Source of the DNA: Acidovorax facilis
GTDB lineage: Bacteria; Pseudomonadota; Gammaproteobacteria; Burkholderiales; Burkholderiaceae_C
Direction of reading: 5' to 3'
Assembly: GCF_023913775.1 (NCBI RefSeq)
Contig: NZ_JAMXAX010000021.1
Span: 1-57,966 of the forward strand
DNA: 57,966 nt
Positions 7,533 to 14,392 of this stretch are shown here, in pieces. Each line of letters opens with the position of its first letter. Position 1 is the first letter of the stretch. The translations under genes were made by a program, and so were the position numbers. The notes below the pieces were generated by a model that saw nothing but the letters and a program-made list of their open reading frames with translations, searched no databases and was not told the DNA's origin.

Positions 7533-8558
7533 TTGAACAAACCCGAGACAAGACGCCGCTCCAGCGGCCGCATCACGCTGAACGACGTGGCCAAGGCCGC
7601 CGAGGTGAGCCCCATCACCGCGTCCCGTGCCCTGCGCGGCGAGCGCGGCGTGGCGCAAGAACTGGTGCAGCGTGTGAAAGACGCCGCCGCACAACTGGGC
7701 TACGTGCCCGACCCCGCCGCCCGCGCACTGGCCTCGCAGCGCAGTGTGCAGGTGCCGGTGCTGGTACCGCTGCTGTCCAACGCACTGTTTGTAGACGTGC
7801 TGGAGGCCGTGCACCGCACCCTCTTCCCGCACGGCTACCAAGCCCTGATTGGCGTGACGCACTACGACCCGCAGGAAGAAGAGCAGCTACTGCGCACCTA
7901 CCTGGCCCACCGCCCTGCGGGCCTGCTCGTCACGGGCTTTGACCGCACCGAGGCCGCCCGCCACATGATTGCCACCAGCGGCGTGCCCTGCGTGCACTTG
8001 ATGGAAATGACGCCCGCACCCGGCGTGTTCTGCGTGGGCTTTTCACAGCAGGACGCAGGCCATGCGATGACAACCCACCTGCTGTCGCGCGGCCACAAGA
8101 ACATCGCATTCGTTGCCGCCCAGCTGGACCCACGCACCATGCAGCGCGCCGAAGGCTACCGCCGTTGCCTGCGCGAGGCGGGGATGTACGACCCCCGGCT
8201 GGAGCTGCTCAGCCCGCAGCCTTCATCCATCCGCCTGGGCGCAGAGCTGCTGGAAGAGGTGCTGCGCACCCGCCCTGGCGTGGACGCCGTGTTCTTCTGC
8301 AACGACGACCTCGCGCAGGGTGGTCTGCTGGCCGCCCAGCGTCTGGGTCTGGACGTGCCTGGCCGCGTGGCCATCGCCGGCTTTAACGATCTGGCAGGCA
8401 GCGACCAGATGCTGCCGCCGCTGACCACCGTACGCACCCCGCGCTCGGCCATCGGAGAGGCCAGTGCGCAGATGCTGCTGACGCTGATGCGGGGCGAGAT
8501 GCCGGAGAAAAATTCAGTGAATCTGGGGTTTGAGCTGACAGTGCGGGCAAGTACATAA
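7533..8558 (+). CDS. LacI-family transcriptional regulator (GntR-like)
   Basis: A 341-residue repressor with a LacI helix-turn-helix near the N-terminus (ITLNDVAKAAEVSPITASRA, hinge YVPDPAARALA) and a sugar-binding-type sensor domain (VDAVFFCNDDLAQGGLLAA). The start is TTG at 7533, with GAGGG seven bases upstream. Divergent from gntK-dctQMP with two operator-like palindromes between them, it probably represses that operon and itself in the absence of gluconate or a related acid. This differs from the unrelated GntR winged-helix family. Confidence 0.88.
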   Translation: MNKPETRRRSSGRITLNDVAKAAEVSPITASRALRGERGVAQELVQRVKDAAAQLGYVPDPAARALASQRSVQVPVLVPLLSNALFVDVLEAVHRTLFPHGYQALIGVTHYDPQEEEQLLRTYLAHRPAGLLVTGFDRTEAARHMIATSGVPCVHLMEMTPAPGVFCVGFSQQDAGHAMTTHLLSRGHKNIAFVAAQLDPRTMQRAEGYRRCLREAGMYDPRLELLSPQPSSIRLGAELLEEVLRTRPGVDAVFFCNDDLAQGGLLAAQRLGLDVPGRVAIAGFNDLAGSDQMLPPLTTVRTPRSAIGEASAQMLLTLMRGEMPEKNSVNLGFELTVRAST

Positions 8559-8632
8559 GCCCCTTGGGCCGCTTCGCGTCTTCCCCCAGGGGGACGCCAC
8601 CTGTGGCCTTGCGAAGCCGTTCCACGGTGGCA
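8559..8632 (+). repeat. 3'-end structured repeat, copy R4 (short form)
   Basis: It begins immediately after the LacI-gene stop. It keeps a CCCC-AGGGGG mini-hairpin and a closing stem GCCACC/GGTGGC (8597-8602, 8627-8632) around a 24-base loop containing GGCCTTGCG, as in R1-R3 read in gene direction. This copy is on the plus strand, so orientation follows the gene. Confidence 0.55.
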
Positions 8633-8683
8633 ATGGTGATGGCACCGTGCCAGGTTCCAAGACTGCGTGAAATCCCTTGGCGC

Positions 8684-10342
8684 TCAGACCGCCAAGGCGC
8701 GGCTGGACGACGATGCGCCCTTGCCAGCCTTCATCTCCTTGCGCAACGCCACCGCATCCCGCGCCTGGCTGGGCGCCGACGCATCGATGCGGAACACCTG
8801 CACCGTCTCGGTCATCGTCTGCGCCTGCCCGTTGAGCTGCATCGCCGAGGCGGCGTTTTCCTCCACCAGCGCGGCGTTCTGCTGCGTGATGGTGTCCAGT
8901 TGCGCCACAGCGGCGTTGACCTGAGAGATGCCGCTGAGCTGTTCGTTGGACGCGCTGTGAATTTCACCGATCAGCGTGTTCACGCGGCGCACCAGCTCCA
9001 GCGATTCGGTCATGGTCTTCTGCGCTGCGTCGGTCTTTGCGTGGCCTTCGCTCACCTTGGTGGCCGAGTCGTCGATGAGCTGCCGGATTTCCTTGGCGGC
9101 AGAGAGCGTACGGTGCGACAGGCTGCGCACCTCGGAGGCCACCACCGCAAACCCTCGCCCCTGCTCACCCGCACGCGCGGCCTCCACGGCGGCGTTGAGC
9201 GCGAGGATATTGGTCTGAAACGCAATGGAGTCGATGAGCTGGGTGATCTCGCGGATGCGGCCGGAGGCAGTCTGGATCTGCTTCATGGTGCTGGCCACGC
9301 CGTCCACGGCTTCGCTGCTGCGCTCAGCCATCTGGGTGGCCTGGGTGGCCAGCACGGTGGCTTGGCGGGCCGATTCGGCCGTCTGCTTGACGGTGCCGGT
9401 GATTTCCTCCATCGACGCCGCCGTCTGCTCCAGGTTGCTGGCCTGGGCTTCGGTGCGTTCCGACAGGTCCTGGTTGCCCTGCGCGATCTCGCGGGTGGAT
9501 AGCTGCATGTGTTCGCTCTCCTGGCGCGCATCGCGCACGATGGACAACAGGTTCACATTGAGCTGGGCCAGCGCCTTTTGCAGCTGACCCACGGTGTCGC
9601 TGCGCGACGCCGCAATCTTCTGGGTAAGGTCGCCTGCGGCCATGCGGTTGGCCCAGCGCAGCATCTGCGACAACGGCGCCACGGTGGCCCGGTGCAGGTA
9701 CACCGCCATGCCCAGGGCCAGCAGCACCACGCCCAGCCAGGCTGCGCCCGCCGCGACGGTCATGGTGTGCCCGCCCAGCAGCGCAGCCCCCCACGACGCG
9801 AACACCAGCAGCAGCGTGCACAGCATAATCTTGCCGAGCGGCCCGAGCTGCACTGCGCGGGCCATGCGCCCCCAGGGCGTGTTCTTGACGATCTGCCCCT
9901 CGCGCAGCACGTGCACCAGGGTTCCGGCCTGTTTTTCGGCCTGCATCTGGCGGTAGAGCTGGTCGGCGGCCTGTATCTGGTCGCGGGTGGCCTCGGTGCG
10001 CACGGACATGTAGCCCGTGGGCTGGTCGCCCTGCATGAGCGGGGTGACGTTGGCCATCACCCAGTAAAACGTACCGTCTTTGCGCCGGTTCTTGACTGGC
10101 GCCGACCACGGATTGCCACTGGCAATGGTTTCCCACATGTCCCGGAACGCTTCTTCGGGCATATCCGGGTGGCGGATCATGTTGTGGGGCTGGCCCAGAA
10201 GCTCCTGCTTTTCGTAGCCGCTGACCTCGATGAACATCGGGTTGCAGTACAGGATGCGGCCCTTGAGATCGGTGGTGGACACCAGCGTCTGGCCTTTGGG
10301 AAAGGCATATTCCTGGCTGCTGATCGGGAGATTGACGCGCAT
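8684..10342 (-). CDS. PAS-domain methyl-accepting chemotaxis protein (Aer-like)
   Basis: A 552-residue chemoreceptor. An N-terminal PAS domain (about 15-125, with GRILYCNPMFIEVSGY and NRRKDGTFYWVMANVTP) resembles the FAD-binding domain of Aer energy/redox receptors. A hydrophobic pair (about 170-215) is followed by HAMP and a signalling domain with the conserved tip (DSIAFQTNILALNAAVEAAR). There is no periplasmic domain, fitting intracellular redox sensing. The start at 10342 is selected because the PAS domain begins right after it; an in-frame ATG 36 bases further up is less likely. It stands alone, so it is a stand-alone receptor for the cell's chemotaxis system. Confidence 0.88.
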   Translation of the reverse strand: MRVNLPISSQEYAFPKGQTLVSTTDLKGRILYCNPMFIEVSGYEKQELLGQPHNMIRHPDMPEEAFRDMWETIASGNPWSAPVKNRRKDGTFYWVMANVTPLMQGDQPTGYMSVRTEATRDQIQAADQLYRQMQAEKQAGTLVHVLREGQIVKNTPWGRMARAVQLGPLGKIMLCTLLLVFASWGAALLGGHTMTVAAGAAWLGVVLLALGMAVYLHRATVAPLSQMLRWANRMAAGDLTQKIAASRSDTVGQLQKALAQLNVNLLSIVRDARQESEHMQLSTREIAQGNQDLSERTEAQASNLEQTAASMEEITGTVKQTAESARQATVLATQATQMAERSSEAVDGVASTMKQIQTASGRIREITQLIDSIAFQTNILALNAAVEAARAGEQGRGFAVVASEVRSLSHRTLSAAKEIRQLIDDSATKVSEGHAKTDAAQKTMTESLELVRRVNTLIGEIHSASNEQLSGISQVNAAVAQLDTITQQNAALVEENAASAMQLNGQAQTMTETVQVFRIDASAPSQARDAVALRKEMKAGKGASSSSRALAV

Positions 10343-10552
10343 AGGGAAACCCTTTCCAGGAGGCGCCTCGTGCTCCACCGGAGAACTCAGCGATTCAAAA
10401 TGCCACTTTCATGCTATGCCTGAGTTGGGCTATTGGGAAACATTGAATGCGCGAGGCATGACCACCGTCAAGCAATCCCCAAAACGATGCCTTGCACCAA
10501 ACCCATGCCTTCTCCCCAAATGACCGCGCACCAATTCAGTGATTCTGGAAAA

Positions 10553-10574
10553 GAAGCTATATTTTTTATAGCAA
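10553..10574. repeat. Half copy of REP-like repeat
   Basis: AGCTATATTTTTTATAGCAA matches the terminal half of the REP-like copy at 48489-48548. It lies upstream of the sigma-54 promoter of the nitrate carrier gene. Confidence 0.45.
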
Positions 10575-10635
10575 GAAGCATTTGCAGCAAAAAGCGAAAC
10601 CAAATTTTTACCCCCCATGCGATGCCACAACTCGC

Positions 10636-10652
10636 TGGCACAAGCATTGCTT
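10636..10652 (+). promoter_or_regulatory. Sigma-54 promoter of the nitrate carrier gene
   Basis: TGGCACAAGCATTGCTT matches the sigma-54 consensus with GG and GC elements at the required 10-base spacing. The identical 17-mer occurs before nirB at 14202-14218. GCACCA half-sites at 10494 and 10528 could be parts of NtrC sites, but no full NtrC palindrome is visible. Nitrogen-limitation control is inferred. Confidence 0.85.
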
Positions 10653-10852
10653 GACTCCCGTGCAGCCAACGCAGGCTGCGTGGTAGCCCGGTGCAACGGC
10701 GGATTGGGCGAACAAGACGTTGGCGTCTTCATGGGGTGTGCTGGGGCTGGCAAACAACCAAGCCCGCAGAGCCCGTGTTGGCGTCTTTTTGTTTTCTGCC
10801 CGGCTGCGGGTGTGCTGGCAACAGCACTGCAGCCTCTTTGCGCAAGATCGCC
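10653..10852 (+). promoter_or_regulatory. Transcription-attenuation leader of the nitrate carrier gene (ANTAR type)
   Basis: A 200-base untranslated leader. Hairpin 10662-10679 has a perfect 6-bp stem (GCAGCC/GGCTGC) and six-base loop AACGCA, with A at position 1 and G at position 4 as in RNAs bound by ANTAR proteins. A second hairpin, AAGACG/CGTCTT (10714-10729), is followed by a long GC stem (about 10730-10777) and GGCGTCTTTTTGTTTT, an intrinsic terminator. Distal CGTCTT (10782-10787) can also pair with 10714-10719, so the folds may compete. NasR/NasT-type nitrate-responsive antitermination is inferred. Confidence 0.65.
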
Positions 10853-12070
10853 ATGCTTCAATTTCGAGAATTTCTCAAGTCAGGCCACGCCCCCACGCTG
10901 TGGTCGTCGTTCCTCTATTTCGGCTTCTCGTGCGCAATCTGGGTGATCAACGGCGCGATGGCTCCTTTCATCCGCGAGGCCTTCCAGCTCACGCCGACGC
11001 AGATGGGCATGATGCTGTCCATCCCCATCTTTGCGGGTGCGCTCATGCGTTTTCCGCTGGGCATCCTGGCGCAGTACATCGGCCGCAAGAACGCCACGCT
11101 GGTCGAGATGGCGGGCATCTTCCTGGCCATGGGCTACGGTTTCCTGTTCGTGCACACCTACAACGACCTGCTGGCCATGGGCATTCTGCTGGGTGTGGCG
11201 GGAGCCAGCTTTGGTGTGGCGCTGTCGCTGGGCTCGGGCTCGTTTCCGCCGCGCTACAAGGGCCTGGCCATGGGCATCGTGGGTGCCGGCAACGTGGGTA
11301 CGGCGGTGGCCGCCCTGCTGGCCCCCGCGCTGGCGCAAAAGTTCGGTTGGCAGGCCGTGTATGGTTTTGCCGCCGTGAGCGTGGCCATCCCCGCGCTGGT
11401 GATGGCCATCTACGCCAAAGAACCTCCAGACCTTGCGGCCCACAGCAGCTTTCGTGAACACATTGCCTGCCTGTTCGAAAAGGACGGCTGGGCCTTCAGC
11501 CTGATCTACGCCGTGACGTTTGGCGGCTTCATCGGCCTCACCGCCTTTTTGCCCAGCTACTTCTACGACCAGTTCAGCGTGAGCAAGGTGCAGGCAGGCC
11601 AGCTCACGATGATGGCGGCCTTTCTGGGCGCGGCCCTGCGCGTGTTTGGCGGCTGGCTGTCGGACCACTGGGGCGGCGTCAACACACTGACGGGTGTGCT
11701 CGCCATCACGGCCGTGAGCATGGTGCTGTGCGGCCTGGCAGAGAACTCACTGCCCATCACCATGCTGCTGTTCCTGGTGTGTTTTGCAGCGCTGGGCGCT
11801 GGCAACGGCGCACTGTTCCAGCTGGTGCCGTTGCGCTGGCCACTGACCACGGCGGTGGCGGGCTCGATGATCGGCGAGATCGGCGCGCTGGGCGGTGGCC
11901 TTATCCCCAACGGCATGGGCATTTCGCGCCAGTACACCGGCACGTACCTGTGGGGCTTTGTGGGCATCGCAGTGTGTGCACTGGCCATGCTGCTGCTGCT
12001 GCGCGTGATGCAGATCCGCTGGACGCGGACCTGGGCCGAACGCGGCGGACGGGCCAGGACTTCTTCCTGA
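10853..12070 (+). CDS. MFS nitrate/nitrite transporter (NarK/NasA family)
   Basis: A 405-residue, twelve-helix carrier that brings nitrate in (or nitrite out). Family signatures are FGFSCAIWVINGAMAP in helix 1, GASFGVALSLGSGSFPP with GIVGAGNVGTAVAALLAP, and ALGAGNGALFQLVPLRWP in the second half; the NarK nitrate-signature glycine-rich segments are both present. The start at 10853 is chosen because upstream in-frame codons fall inside the structured leader. It sits next to nirB/nasA with the same sigma-54 promoter, so assimilation is more likely than respiration. A kinase/phosphatase gene on the other strand separates it from nirB. Confidence 0.9.
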   Translation: MLQFREFLKSGHAPTLWSSFLYFGFSCAIWVINGAMAPFIREAFQLTPTQMGMMLSIPIFAGALMRFPLGILAQYIGRKNATLVEMAGIFLAMGYGFLFVHTYNDLLAMGILLGVAGASFGVALSLGSGSFPPRYKGLAMGIVGAGNVGTAVAALLAPALAQKFGWQAVYGFAAVSVAIPALVMAIYAKEPPDLAAHSSFREHIACLFEKDGWAFSLIYAVTFGGFIGLTAFLPSYFYDQFSVSKVQAGQLTMMAAFLGAALRVFGGWLSDHWGGVNTLTGVLAITAVSMVLCGLAENSLPITMLLFLVCFAALGAGNGALFQLVPLRWPLTTAVAGSMIGEIGALGGGLIPNGMGISRQYTGTYLWGFVGIAVCALAMLLLLRVMQIRWTRTWAERGGRARTSS

Positions 12071-12199
12071 GGCGTTGCGGCTTCCTGCCTGCCCCCGTGG
12101 TGTGGGGGCATGGACCGCGCGAACGGCCCCTGCCCGGCATCCCGGCGGGGGCCGCGCCGGTTTCAGAGACCGCGCACCACCTCGACGCTCTGCAATCAA

Positions 12200-12258
12200 G
12201 CAAAAACAGGCACCAGCGCTCACCCCATAAGCGCCAGCAGCTATATTTTCAGTAGCAA
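12200..12258. repeat. REP-like repeat between convergent genes
   Basis: Contains AAAACA, CAGCGCT, ATAAGCGCCAGCAGCTATATTTTCAGTAGCAA in pieces that match the consensus palindrome seen at 18202, 37896 and 48489. It lies between the convergent ends of the nitrate carrier and the kinase/phosphatase gene; a GC hairpin (GCCCCC/GGGGGC near 12091) precedes it. Confidence 0.6.
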
Positions 12259-12275
12259 ATCACCACCACCGGCCC

Positions 12276-14039
12276 TTACCGGGGCAGGAACAGCAACCAG
12301 TAAATCAGCAGCAGATTCACCAGCACGCTCACCGCGAGCGCGATCTTCCACAAGGCGGTGGCGTCGCGCTGCATCAGCGGCTGCGGGCCGGAGGCCGACA
12401 AGGGCCGGGAGGCACCGCGCTCCAGGGCCAGCAGCAGCTCCTCCGCCGTTTCGAAGCGCTGCGTGCGGTTGCGGGCCACGGCCTTCAAGGCGATCTGGTC
12501 GAGCCAGATGGGGACGCCCGGGTTGTGGCGGCTGGGGGCCACGGGGTCGCGGTGGTAGCGGCCCAGCTGGTACTGCACCACCTCGCCATAAGGCAGGCGC
12601 CCCTGGCTGAGCAGCTGGTACAGCGTGACACCCAGCGCAAACAGGTCGCTGCCCGCATCGGGCAACTGGCCGGACGGGTCTCCGTTGCGTTCGTAGCCCG
12701 GCCACTGCTCGGGGTTCATGTAGCTGGGGGTGCCCGCGTGCAGGCGGCGTGTGGCCTCGGGCTCGCGGCCTGAGAGGGCCACGCCCAGGTCCAGCACACG
12801 CAGCACCCCGTCGTCGCCCAGGTGCAGGTTGTCGGGCTTGATGTCGCGGTGCACCACGCCCTGGCGGTGCAGCCAGCCCAGCACGCGCGCGGCCTGCACG
12901 GTCACCGTCACAGCCTGCCCCACGGCCAGGTGCTGGCGATGGCGCAGGCGCTGCCCCAGCGTGTCGCCGGAATGCCAGTCGTACAGCAGGTAAAACGCGC
13001 TGGCTGCGGCGCCATCGCCAAAGCCGCCGTCTCCCACCGGCCAGTCGTTGAGCCGCGCCAGATGGGCGGCGGCCTGGCCCGACTGCATGCGCCGCGCCAC
13101 CCAGGCCTCGTGCGCCAGCGTGGCGCGTTCTTCGGCGTCGTGGGCGCGCGCGGGCAGCAGGGTCTTGAGGGCATACAGCCGCTGCGTGGCCCCGTCGCGC
13201 ACCTGGTACAGCCGGTGGATGCCGTTGTCGGCCACGATGGCTGTCACCGTGAGGCCATCCACGGTGTCGCCCACCTTGAGCAGGGGCAGCACGGGCAGGT
13301 CCTGGGCGCGGCGCGATTCGTCTTGCAGCGTGGCCTCCAGCGCGCCCTGCACCCGCACCACCAGCGCGGTCACGTTGTCGCTGCTGCCACGGCGCAGGGC
13401 AACCTGCACCAGCTCGTCGGTGAGCGCCTGGGCCGGTATCTCCTGGCGCAGCAGCTGGCGCAGTTCGCGCTCGGGCACGCTGCCGTGCACGCCGTCCGAC
13501 AGCAGCACAAACAGGTCGCCGCTGCGCAGCTCGCCCTGGCTGTAGTCCACCACCACGTGGTCGTCCAGGCCCATGGCGCGGGTGAGCTGGTGCCTGAGAT
13601 CGTGCTGCGCCATGACGTGGTCGGTGGTCAGCTGCTGCAGGCGGCCCTCGCGCACCAGGTAGGCGCGCGTGTCTCCCACATGGGCCAGCGTGTAGGACTG
13701 GCCACACAGCACCAGCGCGGTCAGCGTGGTCAACCCCACCGCAGGCTGGCGGCGCCGGTTCATGGAGGCGAGCCAGCCGTTGTGTGCGGACAGGATGCGG
13801 TCCAGCGCCACCGTGGTGTCCCAGGTGTCGGGCGTGGCGAAGTAGTCGTTCACCAGCGTGTTCACTGAAGTCTGGGCGGCCTCGCGGCCATTGCCGCCGG
13901 TGCTCACGCCGTCGGCGATGGCCGCGATGGCTCCGCGCTCACGGTCGCGCCCCTGGCCCAGCACGAGCGCGGCGAAGTCTTCGTTCACCTCCTTGCGCCC
14001 AGCCTGCGAGGTGTGGCCGAAATCCAGTTCAAAAGTCAT
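12276..14039 (-). CDS. Bifunctional PP2C phosphatase / Ser-Thr protein kinase
   Basis: A 587-residue fusion. Residues 1-235 form a PP2C-type phosphatase with NED (EVNEDF), AIADGVSTGGNG, AHVGDTRAYLV, LLSDGVHG and GSSDNVTALVV. Residues about 262-545 form a Hanks-type kinase with lysine in YALKTL, HRDIKPDN near residue 395, DLG replacing DFG, and GTPSYMNPEQ. The glycine loop (VADNGIHRLYQV) is degenerate. A single membrane helix (about 565-585) ends the protein, so both domains face the cytoplasm. It lies between the nitrate carrier and nirB but on the opposite strand. Opposing activities in one chain suggest control of a phosphoprotein linked to nitrate assimilation; the substrate is unknown. 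Confidence 0.9.
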   Translation of the reverse strand: MTFELDFGHTSQAGRKEVNEDFAALVLGQGRDRERGAIAAIADGVSTGGNGREAAQTSVNTLVNDYFATPDTWDTTVALDRILSAHNGWLASMNRRRQPAVGLTTLTALVLCGQSYTLAHVGDTRAYLVREGRLQQLTTDHVMAQHDLRHQLTRAMGLDDHVVVDYSQGELRSGDLFVLLSDGVHGSVPERELRQLLRQEIPAQALTDELVQVALRRGSSDNVTALVVRVQGALEATLQDESRRAQDLPVLPLLKVGDTVDGLTVTAIVADNGIHRLYQVRDGATQRLYALKTLLPARAHDAEERATLAHEAWVARRMQSGQAAAHLARLNDWPVGDGGFGDGAAASAFYLLYDWHSGDTLGQRLRHRQHLAVGQAVTVTVQAARVLGWLHRQGVVHRDIKPDNLHLGDDGVLRVLDLGVALSGREPEATRRLHAGTPSYMNPEQWPGYERNGDPSGQLPDAGSDLFALGVTLYQLLSQGRLPYGEVVQYQLGRYHRDPVAPSRHNPGVPIWLDQIALKAVARNRTQRFETAEELLLALERGASRPLSASGPQPLMQRDATALWKIALAVSVLVNLLLIYWLLFLPR

Positions 14040-14201
14040 GCACCAGCTCCTTGCAGGTTCCGTGCCCAAGGTGGTGCGCCCCGCGCCAGACAAGGGCATA
14101 CCCCCGTGGCGCCTGCGCAGAGCCGGGGCAGCACTGCACCACCCCCCACACGCGGGTCTCAAAACACCCCCAGAAGCCGCCCCACCTCAGTGCAAATCGA
14201 C

Positions 14202-14218
14202 TGGCACAAGCATTGCTT
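14202..14218 (+). promoter_or_regulatory. Sigma-54 promoter of the nirB operon
   Basis: TGGCACAAGCATTGCTT is identical to the site before the nitrate carrier gene, with GG and GC elements ten bases apart. A GCACCA half-site lies at 14136. It is placed to transcribe the leader and nirB. Confidence 0.87.
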
Positions 14219-14392
14219 AACTCCAGCAACGACCCCACAGGGTCACGCAATCCACCCGTGCAATGGCGCAGGGGTGGATTGCCCGGACGAAGGCGTCCGC
14301 ACATGCGGTTTCGACAGGAATTCGAAACGGCATCGTGTGGACGCCTTTTTTGTTTTTCGAATCGCCCAGGCGATAGAACCGACGGAGTCACG
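14219..14392 (+). promoter_or_regulatory. nirB transcription-attenuation leader (ANTAR type)
   Basis: A 174-base leader with successive hairpins. The central one (14248-14281) pairs CAATCCACCC with GGGTGGATTG and ends in a TGC/GCA clamp around six-base loop AATGGC, with A1 and G4 as in ANTAR targets. Next comes GGACG-AAGG-CGTCC (14285-14298). A very long terminator (14292-14345, GGCGTCC with GGACGCC plus inner GTTTCG/CGAAAC) is followed by six T's and a second T-run. The CGTCC bases belong to both the third hairpin and the terminator, so they are mutually exclusive. Nitrate-dependent antitermination is inferred. Confidence 0.75.

Noticed and set aside
10691-10852. N-terminal extension of the nitrate carrier
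   Set aside because: The codons lie inside the leader hairpins and terminator; the family N-terminus starts at 10853.
13784-14392. Long N-terminal extension of NirB
   Set aside because: It crosses the sigma-54 site, the leader terminator and an opposite-strand gene; NirB proteins begin at the MKKLKLVMVG segment.
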